Below the pieces are notes generated by a model. The model was given only the letters and a program-made list of their open reading frames with translations, ran no database searches and had not been told where the DNA came from. This document shows positions 54,057 through 63,206 of a stretch of 64,000 nucleotides of DNA, piece after piece; the first letter of the stretch is position 1; every line of letters begins with the position of its first letter. The position numbers and the translations under genes were made by a program. This stretch comes from Labedella gwakjiensis (GTDB lineage Bacteria; Actinomycetota; Actinomycetes; Actinomycetales; Microbacteriaceae), in assembly GCF_003014675.1 (NCBI RefSeq), contig NZ_PYAU01000001.1:1612001-1676000 (forward strand), in the 5' to 3' direction.

Positions 54057-54156
54057 CAGTTTCTCGATCGGTCCGGCACGACGCCGCGGATATCCCCCTC
54101 AAGGCGGTTGCCCGCGTTCTCCATCCGTGGTCTCCTGGATGCGGAGGCCTGATTCC

Positions 54157-54507
54157 ATGAGTGAACCGACCGCATCATCCGAAAGACCCGCACCCCCCGT
54201 CGGCAGCGTCGTGCGCCTGTGGCACGGCTGGGTCGAGACCGTGAATAAGGACGAGTACATCGCCTACATGGACCGGTCGGGAATGGCGGGCTACCGCGAG
54301 ACCCCCGGCAACCGTGGCGCGTACATCATGTCGCGCGACCACGAGGACGGACGGTCCACGATCGTCACGGTCTCGTACTGGGAGTCCTTCGACGCGATCC
54401 GCGCCTTCGCGGGCGACGAGATCGACCGCGCGCGCTTCTACCCCGAGGACGACCAGTTCCTGGTGGACCGGGAGTGGATCGTGACGCACTACACCGTCGG
54501 CGCCTAG
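54157..54507 (+). CDS. Antibiotic-biosynthesis-monooxygenase-like fold protein
   Basis: A 116-residue protein that resembles the dimeric alpha/beta barrel (ABM-like) fold: VVRLWHGWVETVNKDEYIAY as opening strand and helix, GAYIMSRDHEDGRSTIVTVS as the middle strands, and FDAIRAFAGDEIDRARFYPE as the second helix. Such proteins can be monooxygenases, heme-degrading enzymes or binding proteins; no catalytic residue can be assigned. GGAGG lies upstream of the ATG, which opens MSEPTASSE. Confidence 0.7.
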   Translation: MSEPTASSERPAPPVGSVVRLWHGWVETVNKDEYIAYMDRSGMAGYRETPGNRGAYIMSRDHEDGRSTIVTVSYWESFDAIRAFAGDEIDRARFYPEDDQFLVDREWIVTHYTVGA

Positions 54508-54538
54508 TCGCTTCGGATGCTCCCGCTCCGATGCGCCC

Positions 54539-55780
54539 TCAGCGTGGGAGGGCGGCGGCGACCGCCGTCACGCCGCGGAGCGTCTCGGCGAAGGTCGTGC
54601 TGAGCGGGGACAGGCCGAGGCGGATGCCCTGCGGCGCCCGGAAGTCGGGCACGACACCCTCCGTCCACAACTGCGCCGTCACCTCACGGAACGACGGATG
54701 GCCGATCGTGATGTGGGAACCGCGGTGTTCAGAATCACGGGTGGTCAGCAGCTCGACACCCGCCGGTGCGAGAAGGGCGTCATACGCACGGATCGCGAAC
54801 TCGGTGAGCGCGATCGACTTGGCGCGCACCGCGTCCATCCCCGCCCGCTCGATGAGGTCGAGCATCCCCTGCATCGCGAGCATCCCCACAACAGGAGGTG
54901 TGCCGCTGAGGAAGCGGCGCATTCCCGTGCCCGGGCGGTACTCGGGTGCCATCGCGAAGACGTCCGCAGCACCCATCCATCCCCAGATCGGCTGTTCGAG
55001 CCTCTCCTGCAGGCCGGCCCGCACGTAGGCGAAGGCGGGCGAACCGGGTCCGCCGTTGAGGTACTTGTATGTGCAGCCCACGGCGAGGTCGACCCCGCTC
55101 GCGTCGAGGGTCATCGGGACGACACCGGCGCTGTGGCAGAGGTCCCAGAGGATGAGGGCGCCGGCGTCATGAACCGCGCGCGTGATGGCCGGGAGATCCG
55201 CGAGGGCTCCCGAGCGGTAGTCCACATTGCTGAGGACGACGAGGACGGTGTCCGGGGTGAGCGCGGCGGTGACATCGTCGCCCGTGACGCCCGCGATGGG
55301 ATCCGGGTCCACCCAGTCGATGACGAGACCCCGGTGCGCCGCGATCCCTTCCACGAGGAACCGATCCGTGGGGAAGTTTCCCCGCTCGATCAGGATGCGC
55401 GACCCGGCGGGGGCGTCCTGCACCGCGGCGCTGATGAGCTTGTAGAGCAGCACCGTGGTGGAATCGGCGACGACCGTCCGGCCGGGGGCTGCGCCGAGGG
55501 TGATGCGGCCGATCCTGTCGCCGAGAGCGTAAGGCAGCTCCATCCAGCCCTCGTCCCACGAACGGATGAGGCGTGTGCCCCAATCGTTCGCGACAAAGTC
55601 GGCGATCCTCTCACCCGTGCCGCGGACCGGTCGGCCGAGCGAGTTCCCGTCCAGATAGGAGACGACGCCGTCCGCCGGCTCGAACTCGTCGACGAAGGCC
55701 GCGAGCGGGTCGGAGTCGTCGAGGTCGGCCGCGATGCGGGCGAGGGCGTCGAGGTCATCAGTGCCGTCGGTGGCTGTCAT
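54539..55780 (-). CDS. kynU: Kynureninase
   Basis: A 413-residue PLP enzyme that cleaves kynurenine to anthranilate and alanine. SYLDGNSLGRPVRGT at the start, NFPTDRFLVEG, LWDLCHSAGVVPM and YKYLNGGPGSPAF (PLP lysine) match the family; SGTPPVVGMLAMQ is the substrate loop. No tryptophan dioxygenase or kynurenine formamidase gene is in the window, so substrate may be taken up or made elsewhere. It overlaps by four bases with an upstream TetR gene that precedes it in the same operon. Confidence 0.92.
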   Translation of the reverse strand: MTATDGTDDLDALARIAADLDDSDPLAAFVDEFEPADGVVSYLDGNSLGRPVRGTGERIADFVANDWGTRLIRSWDEGWMELPYALGDRIGRITLGAAPGRTVVADSTTVLLYKLISAAVQDAPAGSRILIERGNFPTDRFLVEGIAAHRGLVIDWVDPDPIAGVTGDDVTAALTPDTVLVVLSNVDYRSGALADLPAITRAVHDAGALILWDLCHSAGVVPMTLDASGVDLAVGCTYKYLNGGPGSPAFAYVRAGLQERLEQPIWGWMGAADVFAMAPEYRPGTGMRRFLSGTPPVVGMLAMQGMLDLIERAGMDAVRAKSIALTEFAIRAYDALLAPAGVELLTTRDSEHRGSHITIGHPSFREVTAQLWTEGVVPDFRAPQGIRLGLSPLSTTFAETLRGVTAVAAALPR

Positions 55781-56382
55781 GAACGCTCCGTGGATCGAAG
55801 GGCGAGGACGTCGCGCGCGGCGTCGCGCGCGAGTTCGAACGGGTGCGGGAACGTCTCCATGCCCACCGTGACGATCGCACCCTCGTAGAGCAGCATGAGG
55901 AGGCGCGCCGTGTGCCCGGGATCGGCGATGCCGGCCTCCCCGCACAGTTCCGTCAACGTCTCGAGGAGCCACGTCTTCTGCCGGGCCACCTCGGGGAACA
56001 CGGGATGGCCGTCGTGTCCGTCGCCGATCTCGGCGCGGGCGTTGATGGCGCTGCAGCCCTTCGGGCTGTTCTCGTCCGACCAGGAGATGGACGCGTCGAA
56101 GATCGCGAGAACGCGATCGACCCCTGGTTCCGGGTGCTGCTCGAGGTGTGTCGCGACGTGGTCGCGCCAGCGGGCGTCGCGCGCCTGCAGGTAGGTGACG
56201 ACGAGTTGCTCCTTCGAGCCGAAGCGGTCGTAGAGCGTCTTCTTCGTGACGCCGGCGGACTCCGCGATGGTGTCGACCCCGACGGCGTGGATCCCCCGCT
56301 CGTAGAAGAGGACGGACGCCGCGTCGAGGACCCGCCGCGCCGCGGGAGTGAGCTCGGGAAGGACCGGAACCGCTGCGACCAT
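55777..56382 (-). CDS. TetR-family regulator
   Basis: A 201-residue regulator: TetR HTH at residues 12-60 (VLDAASVLFYERGIHAVGVD, VTKKTLYDRFGSKEQLV) followed by an all-helical ligand domain. It is the first gene of the kynU operon and lies 9 bp from a perfect palindrome that should be its own operator. It may therefore sense kynurenine or a metabolite and repress kynU. Its ligand cannot be deduced. Confidence 0.88.
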   Translation of the reverse strand: MVAAVPVLPELTPAARRVLDAASVLFYERGIHAVGVDTIAESAGVTKKTLYDRFGSKEQLVVTYLQARDARWRDHVATHLEQHPEPGVDRVLAIFDASISWSDENSPKGCSAINARAEIGDGHDGHPVFPEVARQKTWLLETLTELCGEAGIADPGHTARLLMLLYEGAIVTVGMETFPHPFELARDAARDVLALRSTERS

Positions 56383-56390
56383 GAACCGAG

Positions 56391-56406
56391 TATACCGCTC
56401 GGTATA
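56391..56406. promoter_or_regulatory. TATACCG-CT-CGGTATA operator
   Basis: Perfect 7-2-7 inverted repeat 9 bp upstream of the TetR-kynU operon. TATACC within it could also be the operon -10 box on the minus strand, so repressor binding would block RNA polymerase directly and the transcript would be nearly leaderless. Confidence 0.75.
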
Positions 56407-56414
56407 GGAGGCTC

Positions 56415-56936
56415 TCAGAGCCGGGCTGGGTGATCGACCCCCGCTATCGGAATCCCGGCGCCGCCTTCGGCATCCAGGCCCTCCGGCTCGAGACCCACCT
56501 GCACGGTCGAGCGGATGCTCTCACCGTCGTCCTCCGAGCCGGCGAGCACGCCGAGGTCGACGCGGACCCGTCCGTCCGACCAGGCGCACCAGCCCTCGCC
56601 GGACTCGACCTGCACGAACGACCCGATCGAGACGATGTGGGCCCGGATGGTGTCGCGGAGTGCGCGGGCCGCAGGGAGGGAAGCGGTCTCGATGATGATC
56701 CCGAGACCGAGTCCCGTCCCTCCTGACGAGGACGTCCAGGTGTGGGCACCGAGAACCGGGTCGCTCGACGGCCCCGCGAACCGCCATCGGCAGTCGTCGA
56801 TCGCGCCGTCGTGATCGGGCGGGCTCGGATCCCAGCCGGTCTCGGCCAGGACGGACGACACGTGTCTGTCGTCACGGAGACCGCCGTGAGTCGATGCGAG
56901 GTCTAAGACGGGGGCCAGGTTCTGGATCGTGAGCAT
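56415..56936 (-). CDS. Hypothetical protein
   Basis: A 173-residue acidic protein. No family is recognised; it has alternating strands (LGLGIIIETASLPAARALRD, then HIVSIGSFVQVE and GWCAWSDGRVRVDLGVLAG). The start MLTIQNLAPVLDLA follows GGAGAGGA. It is upstream of, and reads toward, the TetR gene with a gap of 32 bp that holds the operator. Confidence 0.5.
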   Translation of the reverse strand: MLTIQNLAPVLDLASTHGGLRDDRHVSSVLAETGWDPSPPDHDGAIDDCRWRFAGPSSDPVLGAHTWTSSSGGTGLGLGIIIETASLPAARALRDTIRAHIVSIGSFVQVESGEGWCAWSDGRVRVDLGVLAGSEDDGESIRSTVQVGLEPEGLDAEGGAGIPIAGVDHPARL

Positions 56937-57095
56937 GATGCGTCCTCTCCATGCCATCGAGGTCGATGGCGAGAGGGCCCGCGGGATCGCGGGTCCCAGG
57001 TCAAGAGTCCTCCCTTGTGGCCCGTCCCGCACTCCCCAGCATTCAGGCACGGCGCGGTCGGCCTCCTTGCCGCCCCAACGTCGAGAGGAGCCGAC

Positions 57096-57142
57096 TAAAC
57101 AGATCTGTATAGTAGGCGTCATGGGTAAACAGGTCGGTATAC
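57096..57142 (+). promoter_or_regulatory. Leaderless promoter and repeated operator of the DMT transporter gene
   Basis: TATAGT at 57108-57113 is seven bases from the ATG at 57121, so the transcript is probably leaderless. The 17-base motif TAAACAGATCTGTATAG (57096-57112) recurs 30 bases on as TAAACAGGTCGGTATAC (57126-57142), with 14 identical positions; the second copy is inside codons 2-8. This is a likely operator pair. Confidence 0.6.
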
Positions 57143-58074
57143 ATTCGAGTGTCGTCACGGCGCGCCTGATGACGATCGGGGCGGCCATCGGCTTCGTGTT
57201 GTCTTGGAGCTCCGGGTTCGTCATCCCGGCTCTCCTCCCGGCCGACGTGTCGTGGACGACCCTTCTGGTCTGGCGGTTCGTGCCGCTCGCCGCGATCCTC
57301 GTCGCCGTCGTCCTGTGGCGCGGCTGGCATCGTGACGTGACCGGGGGCGCGCTGAAGCGGCAGGCGATCATCGGTCTCTTCGCCCAGACGGGATACTGCG
57401 TCTTCGTCTACGCTGCGGTGGGGTCGGGGGTGGCCGTCGGCACGACGGCCCTCATCGATGCGGTGCAGCCGCTCGTGGTCGCGACCCTCGTCGGTCCGCT
57501 GCTCGGGCTACGGGTGCACGGGGCTCAGTGGGCCGGGCTCGGCGCGGGAGCTATCGGGGTCGCGCTCGTGGTCGGGTCGCAGATCGGTGGCGCGGTCGCG
57601 CACCCGCTCGCCTACGCCTTCCCCGTGCTCGCGATGGCCTGCCTCATCGTGGGCACCTTCCTCGAACGGCGCTCCTCGACCCGAAGCCCCGTGATCGTGG
57701 TCCTCACGGTGCACATCGCGGTCACCGCGCTGGTGTGCCTGGTCCTCGCCGCGGTGACCGGCACCCTCATTCCCCCGATGACCGCGTCGTTCTGGCTCTC
57801 GGCGTCGCTCGCAGCGGTGCTGCCCACCCTCGCGGCGTACGGGCTCTACTGGTGGCTGCTCGGACGGATCGGAATCACGGCGCTCAACGCGCTCCTCTTC
57901 CTCATCGCACCGGCGACGGCGCTCGCCGGTTTCGTCCTTCTGGGCGAGCCGCTCACCGGCCTGACCCTCGCCGGCTTCGCGCTGTGCGGAGCCGGAGTCG
58001 CCGCGGTGCTCGCCCGTGAGGTGAGGGGGGAGCGCGTGCAAGCCGTGCCCGCGCCGACACGCGCTGCCGGGTGA
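57121..58074 (+). CDS. DMT-family transporter (EamA)
   Basis: A 317-residue membrane protein with ten predicted helices in two EamA repeats (GAAIGFVLSWSSGFVIPALL at the start of repeat one; IGITALNALLFLIAPATALA in repeat two). Members export amino acids, drugs or nucleotides. ATG 57121 is used because of the leaderless promoter; ATG 57169 is an alternative that would leave the second operator copy upstream. No partner regulator is adjacent in the same orientation, though the TetR gene lies 740 bp away. Confidence 0.85.
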   Translation: MGKQVGIHSSVVTARLMTIGAAIGFVLSWSSGFVIPALLPADVSWTTLLVWRFVPLAAILVAVVLWRGWHRDVTGGALKRQAIIGLFAQTGYCVFVYAAVGSGVAVGTTALIDAVQPLVVATLVGPLLGLRVHGAQWAGLGAGAIGVALVVGSQIGGAVAHPLAYAFPVLAMACLIVGTFLERRSSTRSPVIVVLTVHIAVTALVCLVLAAVTGTLIPPMTASFWLSASLAAVLPTLAAYGLYWWLLGRIGITALNALLFLIAPATALAGFVLLGEPLTGLTLAGFALCGAGVAAVLAREVRGERVQAVPAPTRAAG

Positions 58075-58084
58075 CGGGACGAGA

Positions 58085-59155
58085 TCAGCGCGGAGTGACG
58101 CGTGCGAGCTCGGATCCGGCGAGTTCGAGAGCCTCGGCCGTATCGCTGAGAGCGCGGTCTTGCCCCACCAGTCCGACGAGGTCGACGGCCGCGAGGAACG
58201 AGGACGTGTCCGCGTCGATGGACCCGGCCACGAGCATGACGCGCCCCGGTGCGAGAGAGGCGACGTGCGCGGGTACCTTCCCCGCCGCGGTCTGGTCGTC
58301 GAAGCGCCCTTCGCCCGTCACGACGATGTCGGCCGTGGCGACGACGCCCTCGAGTCCGACCTCCCGGGCCACGGCGCCCGCGCCCGCCTCGATCGTGGCG
58401 CCCCACTGGAGCAGAGCCCAGCCCGTTCCGCCGGCAGCACCGGCCCCGGGAGTGAACGGATCGACGGTGCCGAGCGAAGCGAGGTGCGCGAGATTCTCCT
58501 CGAGGAACGGGATGTCTTCGGGGGTCGCCCCCTTCTGCGGGCCGAACACCGCGGCGGCACCCGCCGGTCCGAGGAGGGGGTTCGTGACGTCGCACAGCAC
58601 GACGACACCACCCTCGGGAAGGGGCCGCATATCCGAGAGGTCGAGAGTCGCGGCCTCGGCGAGCCCCGCATTGCCGGGTCCGATCGCGTCGCCGTCCACG
58701 TCGACGATGCGTGCGCCCAGGGCGGCGAGCATGCCGGCACCGCCGTCGGTCGACGCGCTGCTCCCGATGCCGACGAGCAGGCGGCGCGCACCGCCGTCGA
58801 GGGCGGCCGTGATGACCTCGCCCAGCCCGTGGGTCCCCGCATCGAAGGTGTACTCGTCGCCCCACAGCTCGATCCCGCACGCCGACGCGAGCTCGACGAC
58901 GGCCGTGCCATCGGGCAGCTCGAGCCACGCGCTACGGGAGGGCCCCTCCGGTCCCTCGACCTCCACATCATGGAGCACGCCGTCCGGTCGTGCCATCGCG
59001 AAGCCGTCGACCGTGCCCTCGCCGCCGTCGGCCATCGGAACGAGGACGAGCTCGTCGTCAGGGCGAACGGTTCGCCAGCCTGAGGCCAGGGCTGCCGCGA
59101 CGCGATCGGCGCTCGCCGTGCCTTTGAAGGAATCGGGGGCGAAGACGACACGCAT
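58085..59155 (-). CDS. Glycerate kinase
   Basis: A 356-residue member of the GarK/GlxK glycerate kinase family (glycerate to 2- or 3-phosphoglycerate). MRVVFAPDSFKGTASADRVA is the conserved start, VPMADGGEGTVDG, GVGSSASTDGGAGML-type and TGEGRFDDQTAAGKVPAHVA are family motifs. Convergent with the DMT transporter gene with a gap of 10 bp. It would feed glycerate from glyoxylate or serine metabolism into glycolysis. Confidence 0.92.
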   Translation of the reverse strand: MRVVFAPDSFKGTASADRVAAALASGWRTVRPDDELVLVPMADGGEGTVDGFAMARPDGVLHDVEVEGPEGPSRSAWLELPDGTAVVELASACGIELWGDEYTFDAGTHGLGEVITAALDGGARRLLVGIGSSASTDGGAGMLAALGARIVDVDGDAIGPGNAGLAEAATLDLSDMRPLPEGGVVVLCDVTNPLLGPAGAAAVFGPQKGATPEDIPFLEENLAHLASLGTVDPFTPGAGAAGGTGWALLQWGATIEAGAGAVAREVGLEGVVATADIVVTGEGRFDDQTAAGKVPAHVASLAPGRVMLVAGSIDADTSSFLAAVDLVGLVGQDRALSDTAEALELAGSELARVTPR

Positions 59156-59293
59156 TCCCCCATCTTGTCGGGACGATGCCCATCGCGATACGGGGTGGCG
59201 GTCGTCGACATCGAGTTGTGATGTGCACGTGCCACAGCGACGTGTTCGCGTCGACCCCTACCCGGACGGGACGGCCGCACGCAGGATGAGGAC

Positions 59294-59752
59294 ATGACTT
59301 CTTCCGAGCAGGACCGACCCGATGCCGCCCACCTCCGACCCGCCGGACTCGACGACGCGACCGTCGAGGCGCTCGGCAAGCTCTCCGAGGCGCTCGAGGT
59401 CGTCGAGCACGCGCGGGGTCTGCTGTACGGGTTCCATCGGATGACGGGTCAGGCCGACCTCAACCTCGGCGAGGCGGTGGACGCGCTCCGCGATGCCGGA
59501 CACGCGGATCTGGCCGACAGGATCCAGCGCGACCTCGTCGGACGCAACGCGATCGAGGGCCGGTGGACCTTCCAGATCGTCGAGGACTACGACGACGGCT
59601 ACTACGCCACGTTCAAGGACCTCGAGCGCGAGGCGCGCGAGACCCTCGCCGACGGGAAGCGGCACCTCTTCGAGGCGGAGATGAAGGAGGATCGGCGGAC
59701 GCACGGCCTCCGTCACCACGAGGCGGTCCCGGAGGACGTCCCCGGGGAGTGA
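59294..59752 (+). CDS. Conserved hypothetical protein
   Basis: A 152-residue acidic, helical protein (DATVEALGKLSEALEVVEHA, LNLGEAVDALRDAGHADLAD, and DYDDGYYATFKDLEREARET). No enzyme family is recognised. It ends 14 bp from the convergent ku gene and begins near the glycerate kinase start, so it is expressed separately. ATG 59294 follows GGATGAGG. Confidence 0.6.
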   Translation: MTSSEQDRPDAAHLRPAGLDDATVEALGKLSEALEVVEHARGLLYGFHRMTGQADLNLGEAVDALRDAGHADLADRIQRDLVGRNAIEGRWTFQIVEDYDDGYYATFKDLEREARETLADGKRHLFEAEMKEDRRTHGLRHHEAVPEDVPGE

Positions 59753-59766
59753 TTCGCCCGGCGGGA

Positions 59767-60579
59767 TTACGCGCCCTTCTTGCTCCCGGTTTTCTTCCGC
59801 GTCGACTCCACGCTGCGCTTGAGCGCCTCCATGAGGTCGATCACCTCACCGTCGCCCTCGTCGTCCTCCGTCTTGCCGAAGGTCGCGTCCGTGTCGATCG
59901 TGTCGCCCTGCTCGATCTTCGCCTGAATGAGGGTGCGCAGCTGCTGCTGGTACTCGTCGGTGAACTTCGACGGCTCGAAGTCCGACTCGAACGAGGCGAC
60001 CAGCTGTCCGGCCATGTCGAGCTCGCGCTTCGCGATCTTGACATCCTCGTCGAGCGACGGGAACGCGGCCTCGCGCACCTCGTCGTCCCAGAGGAGCGTC
60101 TGCAGCACGAGCACGTCGTCGCGCACACGGAGCGCGGCGAGCCGCGTCTTGCTGCGCAGTGCGAACTGCACGATGGCCGTGCGTTCCGTGGCCTCGAGGG
60201 TGCGACGCAGCAGAACGTACGACTTCGTCGACTTCGAGTCGGGCTCGAGGTAGTAGCTGCGGTCGAGCATGATCGGATCGATCTGGTCCGTCGGCACGAA
60301 CTCGACGACGTCGATCTCCTTGCTGCGCTCCTCCGGCAGGCTCCCGATGTCCTCCTTCGACAGCACCACCGTGTTCTCGCCGTCGTCGTAGGCCTTGTCG
60401 ATGTGCTCGTAGGCCACCTTCTTGCCGCAGATCTCGCAGTGACGCTCGTACCGGATGCGGCCGCCGTCGGCATCGTGCACCTGGTGGAGGGAGACGTCGT
60501 GGTCCTCGGTGGCCGAGTACAGCTTCACGGGCACGTTCACGAGACCGAACGTGATCGAGCCCTTCCAGATGGACCTCAT
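59767..60579 (-). CDS. ku: Non-homologous end joining protein Ku
   Basis: A 270-residue bacterial Ku which binds DNA ends as a homodimer and recruits LigD. MRSIWKGSITFGLVNVPVKL is the typical start; ERHCEICGKKVAYEHIDKAY carries the family's ring-core; the C-terminus is lysine-rich (STRKKTGSKKGA) and suited to bind DNA. It is divergent from ligD with a shared gap of 77 bp. ATG 60579 is chosen; an open frame to 60666 has no similarity. Confidence 0.95.
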   Translation of the reverse strand: MRSIWKGSITFGLVNVPVKLYSATEDHDVSLHQVHDADGGRIRYERHCEICGKKVAYEHIDKAYDDGENTVVLSKEDIGSLPEERSKEIDVVEFVPTDQIDPIMLDRSYYLEPDSKSTKSYVLLRRTLEATERTAIVQFALRSKTRLAALRVRDDVLVLQTLLWDDEVREAAFPSLDEDVKIAKRELDMAGQLVASFESDFEPSKFTDEYQQQLRTLIQAKIEQGDTIDTDATFGKTEDDEGDGEVIDLMEALKRSVESTRKKTGSKKGA

Positions 60580-60620
60580 GAACACAGTAAACACCGGTGG
60601 GGCCTGCAATACCGAGGGGG

Positions 60621-60651
60621 TTGACGCTCGGAAGGCGCCGAAGCCTATGGT
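60621..60651 (+). promoter_or_regulatory. ligD promoter, probably leaderless
   Basis: TTGACG (60621-60626), 19 bases, TATGGT (60646-60651), then five bases to the ATG at 60657. No ribosome site precedes the start. Lies within the shared ku/ligD gap, so both genes start from a compact divergent promoter region. Confidence 0.6.
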
Positions 60652-60656
60652 GGGGC

Positions 60657-63164
60657 ATGGTGTCACGAGGTTCGGGCAGGTCGGGGGGACCCCAGCTCGT
60701 CGAGATCGGCGGACGCCGGCTGCGGCTCACGAACCTCGACAAGGTGCTCTACCCGGAGACCGGCACGACGAAGGCCGACGTGATCGGCTACTACTCGTCG
60801 ATCGCCCCGCACCTGCTGCCGTTCGTGCGCGACCGTCCCGCCACGCGGAAGCGCTGGGTGCATGGGGTGGGCACCGACGACGACCCTGGCGAGGTCTTCT
60901 TCCAGAAGAACCTCGACGGCTCCACTCCCGACTGGGTGGCGCGGGTCGACATCGAGCACAGCGACCATCACAACGTGTATCCGCTCGTGAACGACGAGGC
61001 CACGCTCGCGTGGTTCGCGCAGATCGCGAGCCTCGAGATCCACGTGCCGCAGTGGCGAGTGGACTCTCACGGCGCTCGGCAGAACCCCGACCGGCTCGTG
61101 CTCGACCTCGATCCGGGACCTGGCACGGGACTCGCCGAGTGCGTGACGGTCGCACGCAGCGCGCGCGAGTTCCTGCAGGGGATGGGCCTCGAGCCCGTGC
61201 CCGTGACGAGCGGCAGCAAAGGCCTCCACCTCTATGCGGCACTCGACGGCTCGCAGACCTCCGACGCCGTGTCGGAGGTCGCACACGAGCTGGCCCGGGT
61301 ACTCGAGGCGGACCATCCCGACCTCGTCGTGAGCGACATGAAGAAGGCGAAGCGCGGGGGGCGGGTCCTCGTCGACTGGAGTCAGAACAGCGGAGCGAAG
61401 ACCACGATCGCGCCGTACTCCCTCCGCGGCCGCGCGCACCCCACGGTCGCCGTGCCGCGCACATGGGAGGAGCTCGACGATCCCGAGCTGCGACACCTCG
61501 AATACTCCGAGGTGCTCGACCGGATGCAGACCATCGACGACCCGCTCGCCGCGATCCTCGGAGACGAGGGAGCCGTGGTCCGGACCCCGGACAGGCTCAC
61601 CGTCTACCGCTCGAAGCGCGACGGTGCGAAGACGCCGGAGCCCGTCCCCGAGGAGAGTCCGGCGCAGGGGAACGACGACACGTTCGTCGTTCAGGACCAC
61701 CACGCCCGCGGCCACCATCACGACTTCCGCCTCGAGCGCGACGGGGTGCTCGTGTCGTGGGCGCTGCCGAAGGGGGTGCCGGACCTCGGCGAGAAGAACC
61801 GCCTCGCGGTTCAGACCGAGGATCATCCACTCGACTACGCGAGCTTCGAAGGACGCATTCCGACGGGGGAATACGGCGCCGGCACCGTGACGATCTGGGA
61901 CGCGGGTACCTATGTCACGGAGAAGTGGCGGGATGACGAGATCATCGTGACCCTCGACGGCCGCGCGGACGGCGGCCTCGGCGGGCGCGCGAAGATCGCC
62001 CTCATCCGCACCAAAGCCGGCGGTGATCCGAAGAACTGGCTGTTCCACCGCATGGAGCTCGAGGGCACCTACACGGCCGCTGAGCACGAGGGGGACGACG
62101 CGGCACCGACGGCGACCGCGGCCGGAGGACCGGCCTCGCCGGCGCGGCGGCGTGTGGGCGCGACCGACCGATCGTCACGGCGCCTCCCCTCCCCCATGCT
62201 CGCGACGCGCGGCTCCGTGTCCGACGTCGATTCCACCGACGGGGACTGGGCGTTCGAGATGAAATGGGATGGGATCCGGTGCATCGCGCGGATCGAGGAC
62301 GGCGGCGCCGTTCTCGGATCCCGGAACGGACTCGACCTCACGGCGACGTTCCCCGACATCGCGGAGGCGCTCGCCGAGGCCTTCCCGTCGGACGTCGTCC
62401 TCGATGCGGAGATCGTCGCACTCGAGAAGGGGCGACCCGTGTTCTCGGCCCTGCAGAACCGGCTGGGGATCACGAAGCCCGCGGACGTCGCGCGCGCGAT
62501 GGCCCGCATCCCGGCGACGGTCATGGTCTTCGATGTGCTGGAGCGCGAGGGCGAGGATCTCACACGGGAGTCCTACACGCGACGCCGCGCGATCCTCGAT
62601 GAGCTCGCCGTCGTGCGGAATGGGACGACGAGCGGCAAGGCCACCGTGCAGATCCCGCCGGCGCTCGACGGCGACGTGGAGCACGCGGTGTCGACCTCGA
62701 AGCGGCTCGGCCTGGAGGGAGTCGTGGCGAAGCGCACGGACTCCGTCTATCGGGCGGGGCGGCGGTCGCGGGACTGGATCAAGCTCGTCCACGAGAAGAC
62801 GCAGGAGGTCGTGATCGTGGGGTGGCGACCGGGGAACAACGCGCTCGCCGAGTCGCTCGGTTCACTGCTCGTCGCCGTGCCGGATGATTCGGGTGCGCTC
62901 GTCTACGCCGGTCGAGTGGGCACCGGGTTCACGGACTCGGCTCGTCGACGGTTGCGCGCGCAGCTCGACGCGCGGGCACGGAAGACACCGGTCGTCGATG
63001 TGCCCCGTCCCGACGCCGACGACGCCGAGTGGGTGCGCGCGGATCTCGTGGGCGAGGTGACCTTCGCCGACTGGACCGGCGGCGGCCGCCTCCGTCACCC
63101 CGTGTGGCGGGGCCTCCGTCCGGACAGGACGCCGGCCGACGTCACACGCGACGACGGCCTCTGA
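60657..63164 (+). CDS. ligD: ATP-dependent DNA ligase LigD
   Basis: An 835-residue multidomain end-joining ligase in the order polymerase, phosphoesterase, ligase. The polymerase domain (about 12-310) has the metal-binding DLDPGPG at 150-156; the 3'-phosphoesterase domain (about 340-475) has DHHARGHHHDFRLERDG; the ligase domain (510-835) has the adenylated lysine at Lys536 in KWDGIR. That order is the mycobacterial one, unlike the PE-Lig-Pol order of Pseudomonas. With Ku it repairs double-strand breaks without a template. Confidence 0.95.
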   Translation: MVSRGSGRSGGPQLVEIGGRRLRLTNLDKVLYPETGTTKADVIGYYSSIAPHLLPFVRDRPATRKRWVHGVGTDDDPGEVFFQKNLDGSTPDWVARVDIEHSDHHNVYPLVNDEATLAWFAQIASLEIHVPQWRVDSHGARQNPDRLVLDLDPGPGTGLAECVTVARSAREFLQGMGLEPVPVTSGSKGLHLYAALDGSQTSDAVSEVAHELARVLEADHPDLVVSDMKKAKRGGRVLVDWSQNSGAKTTIAPYSLRGRAHPTVAVPRTWEELDDPELRHLEYSEVLDRMQTIDDPLAAILGDEGAVVRTPDRLTVYRSKRDGAKTPEPVPEESPAQGNDDTFVVQDHHARGHHHDFRLERDGVLVSWALPKGVPDLGEKNRLAVQTEDHPLDYASFEGRIPTGEYGAGTVTIWDAGTYVTEKWRDDEIIVTLDGRADGGLGGRAKIALIRTKAGGDPKNWLFHRMELEGTYTAAEHEGDDAAPTATAAGGPASPARRRVGATDRSSRRLPSPMLATRGSVSDVDSTDGDWAFEMKWDGIRCIARIEDGGAVLGSRNGLDLTATFPDIAEALAEAFPSDVVLDAEIVALEKGRPVFSALQNRLGITKPADVARAMARIPATVMVFDVLEREGEDLTRESYTRRRAILDELAVVRNGTTSGKATVQIPPALDGDVEHAVSTSKRLGLEGVVAKRTDSVYRAGRRSRDWIKLVHEKTQEVVIVGWRPGNNALAESLGSLLVAVPDDSGALVYAGRVGTGFTDSARRRLRAQLDARARKTPVVDVPRPDADDAEWVRADLVGEVTFADWTGGGRLRHPVWRGLRPDRTPADVTRDDGL

Positions 63165-63206
63165 GCCCGCTCCACCTCGGCACGTCGACGGTAGCGATGC
63201 ATGCCG

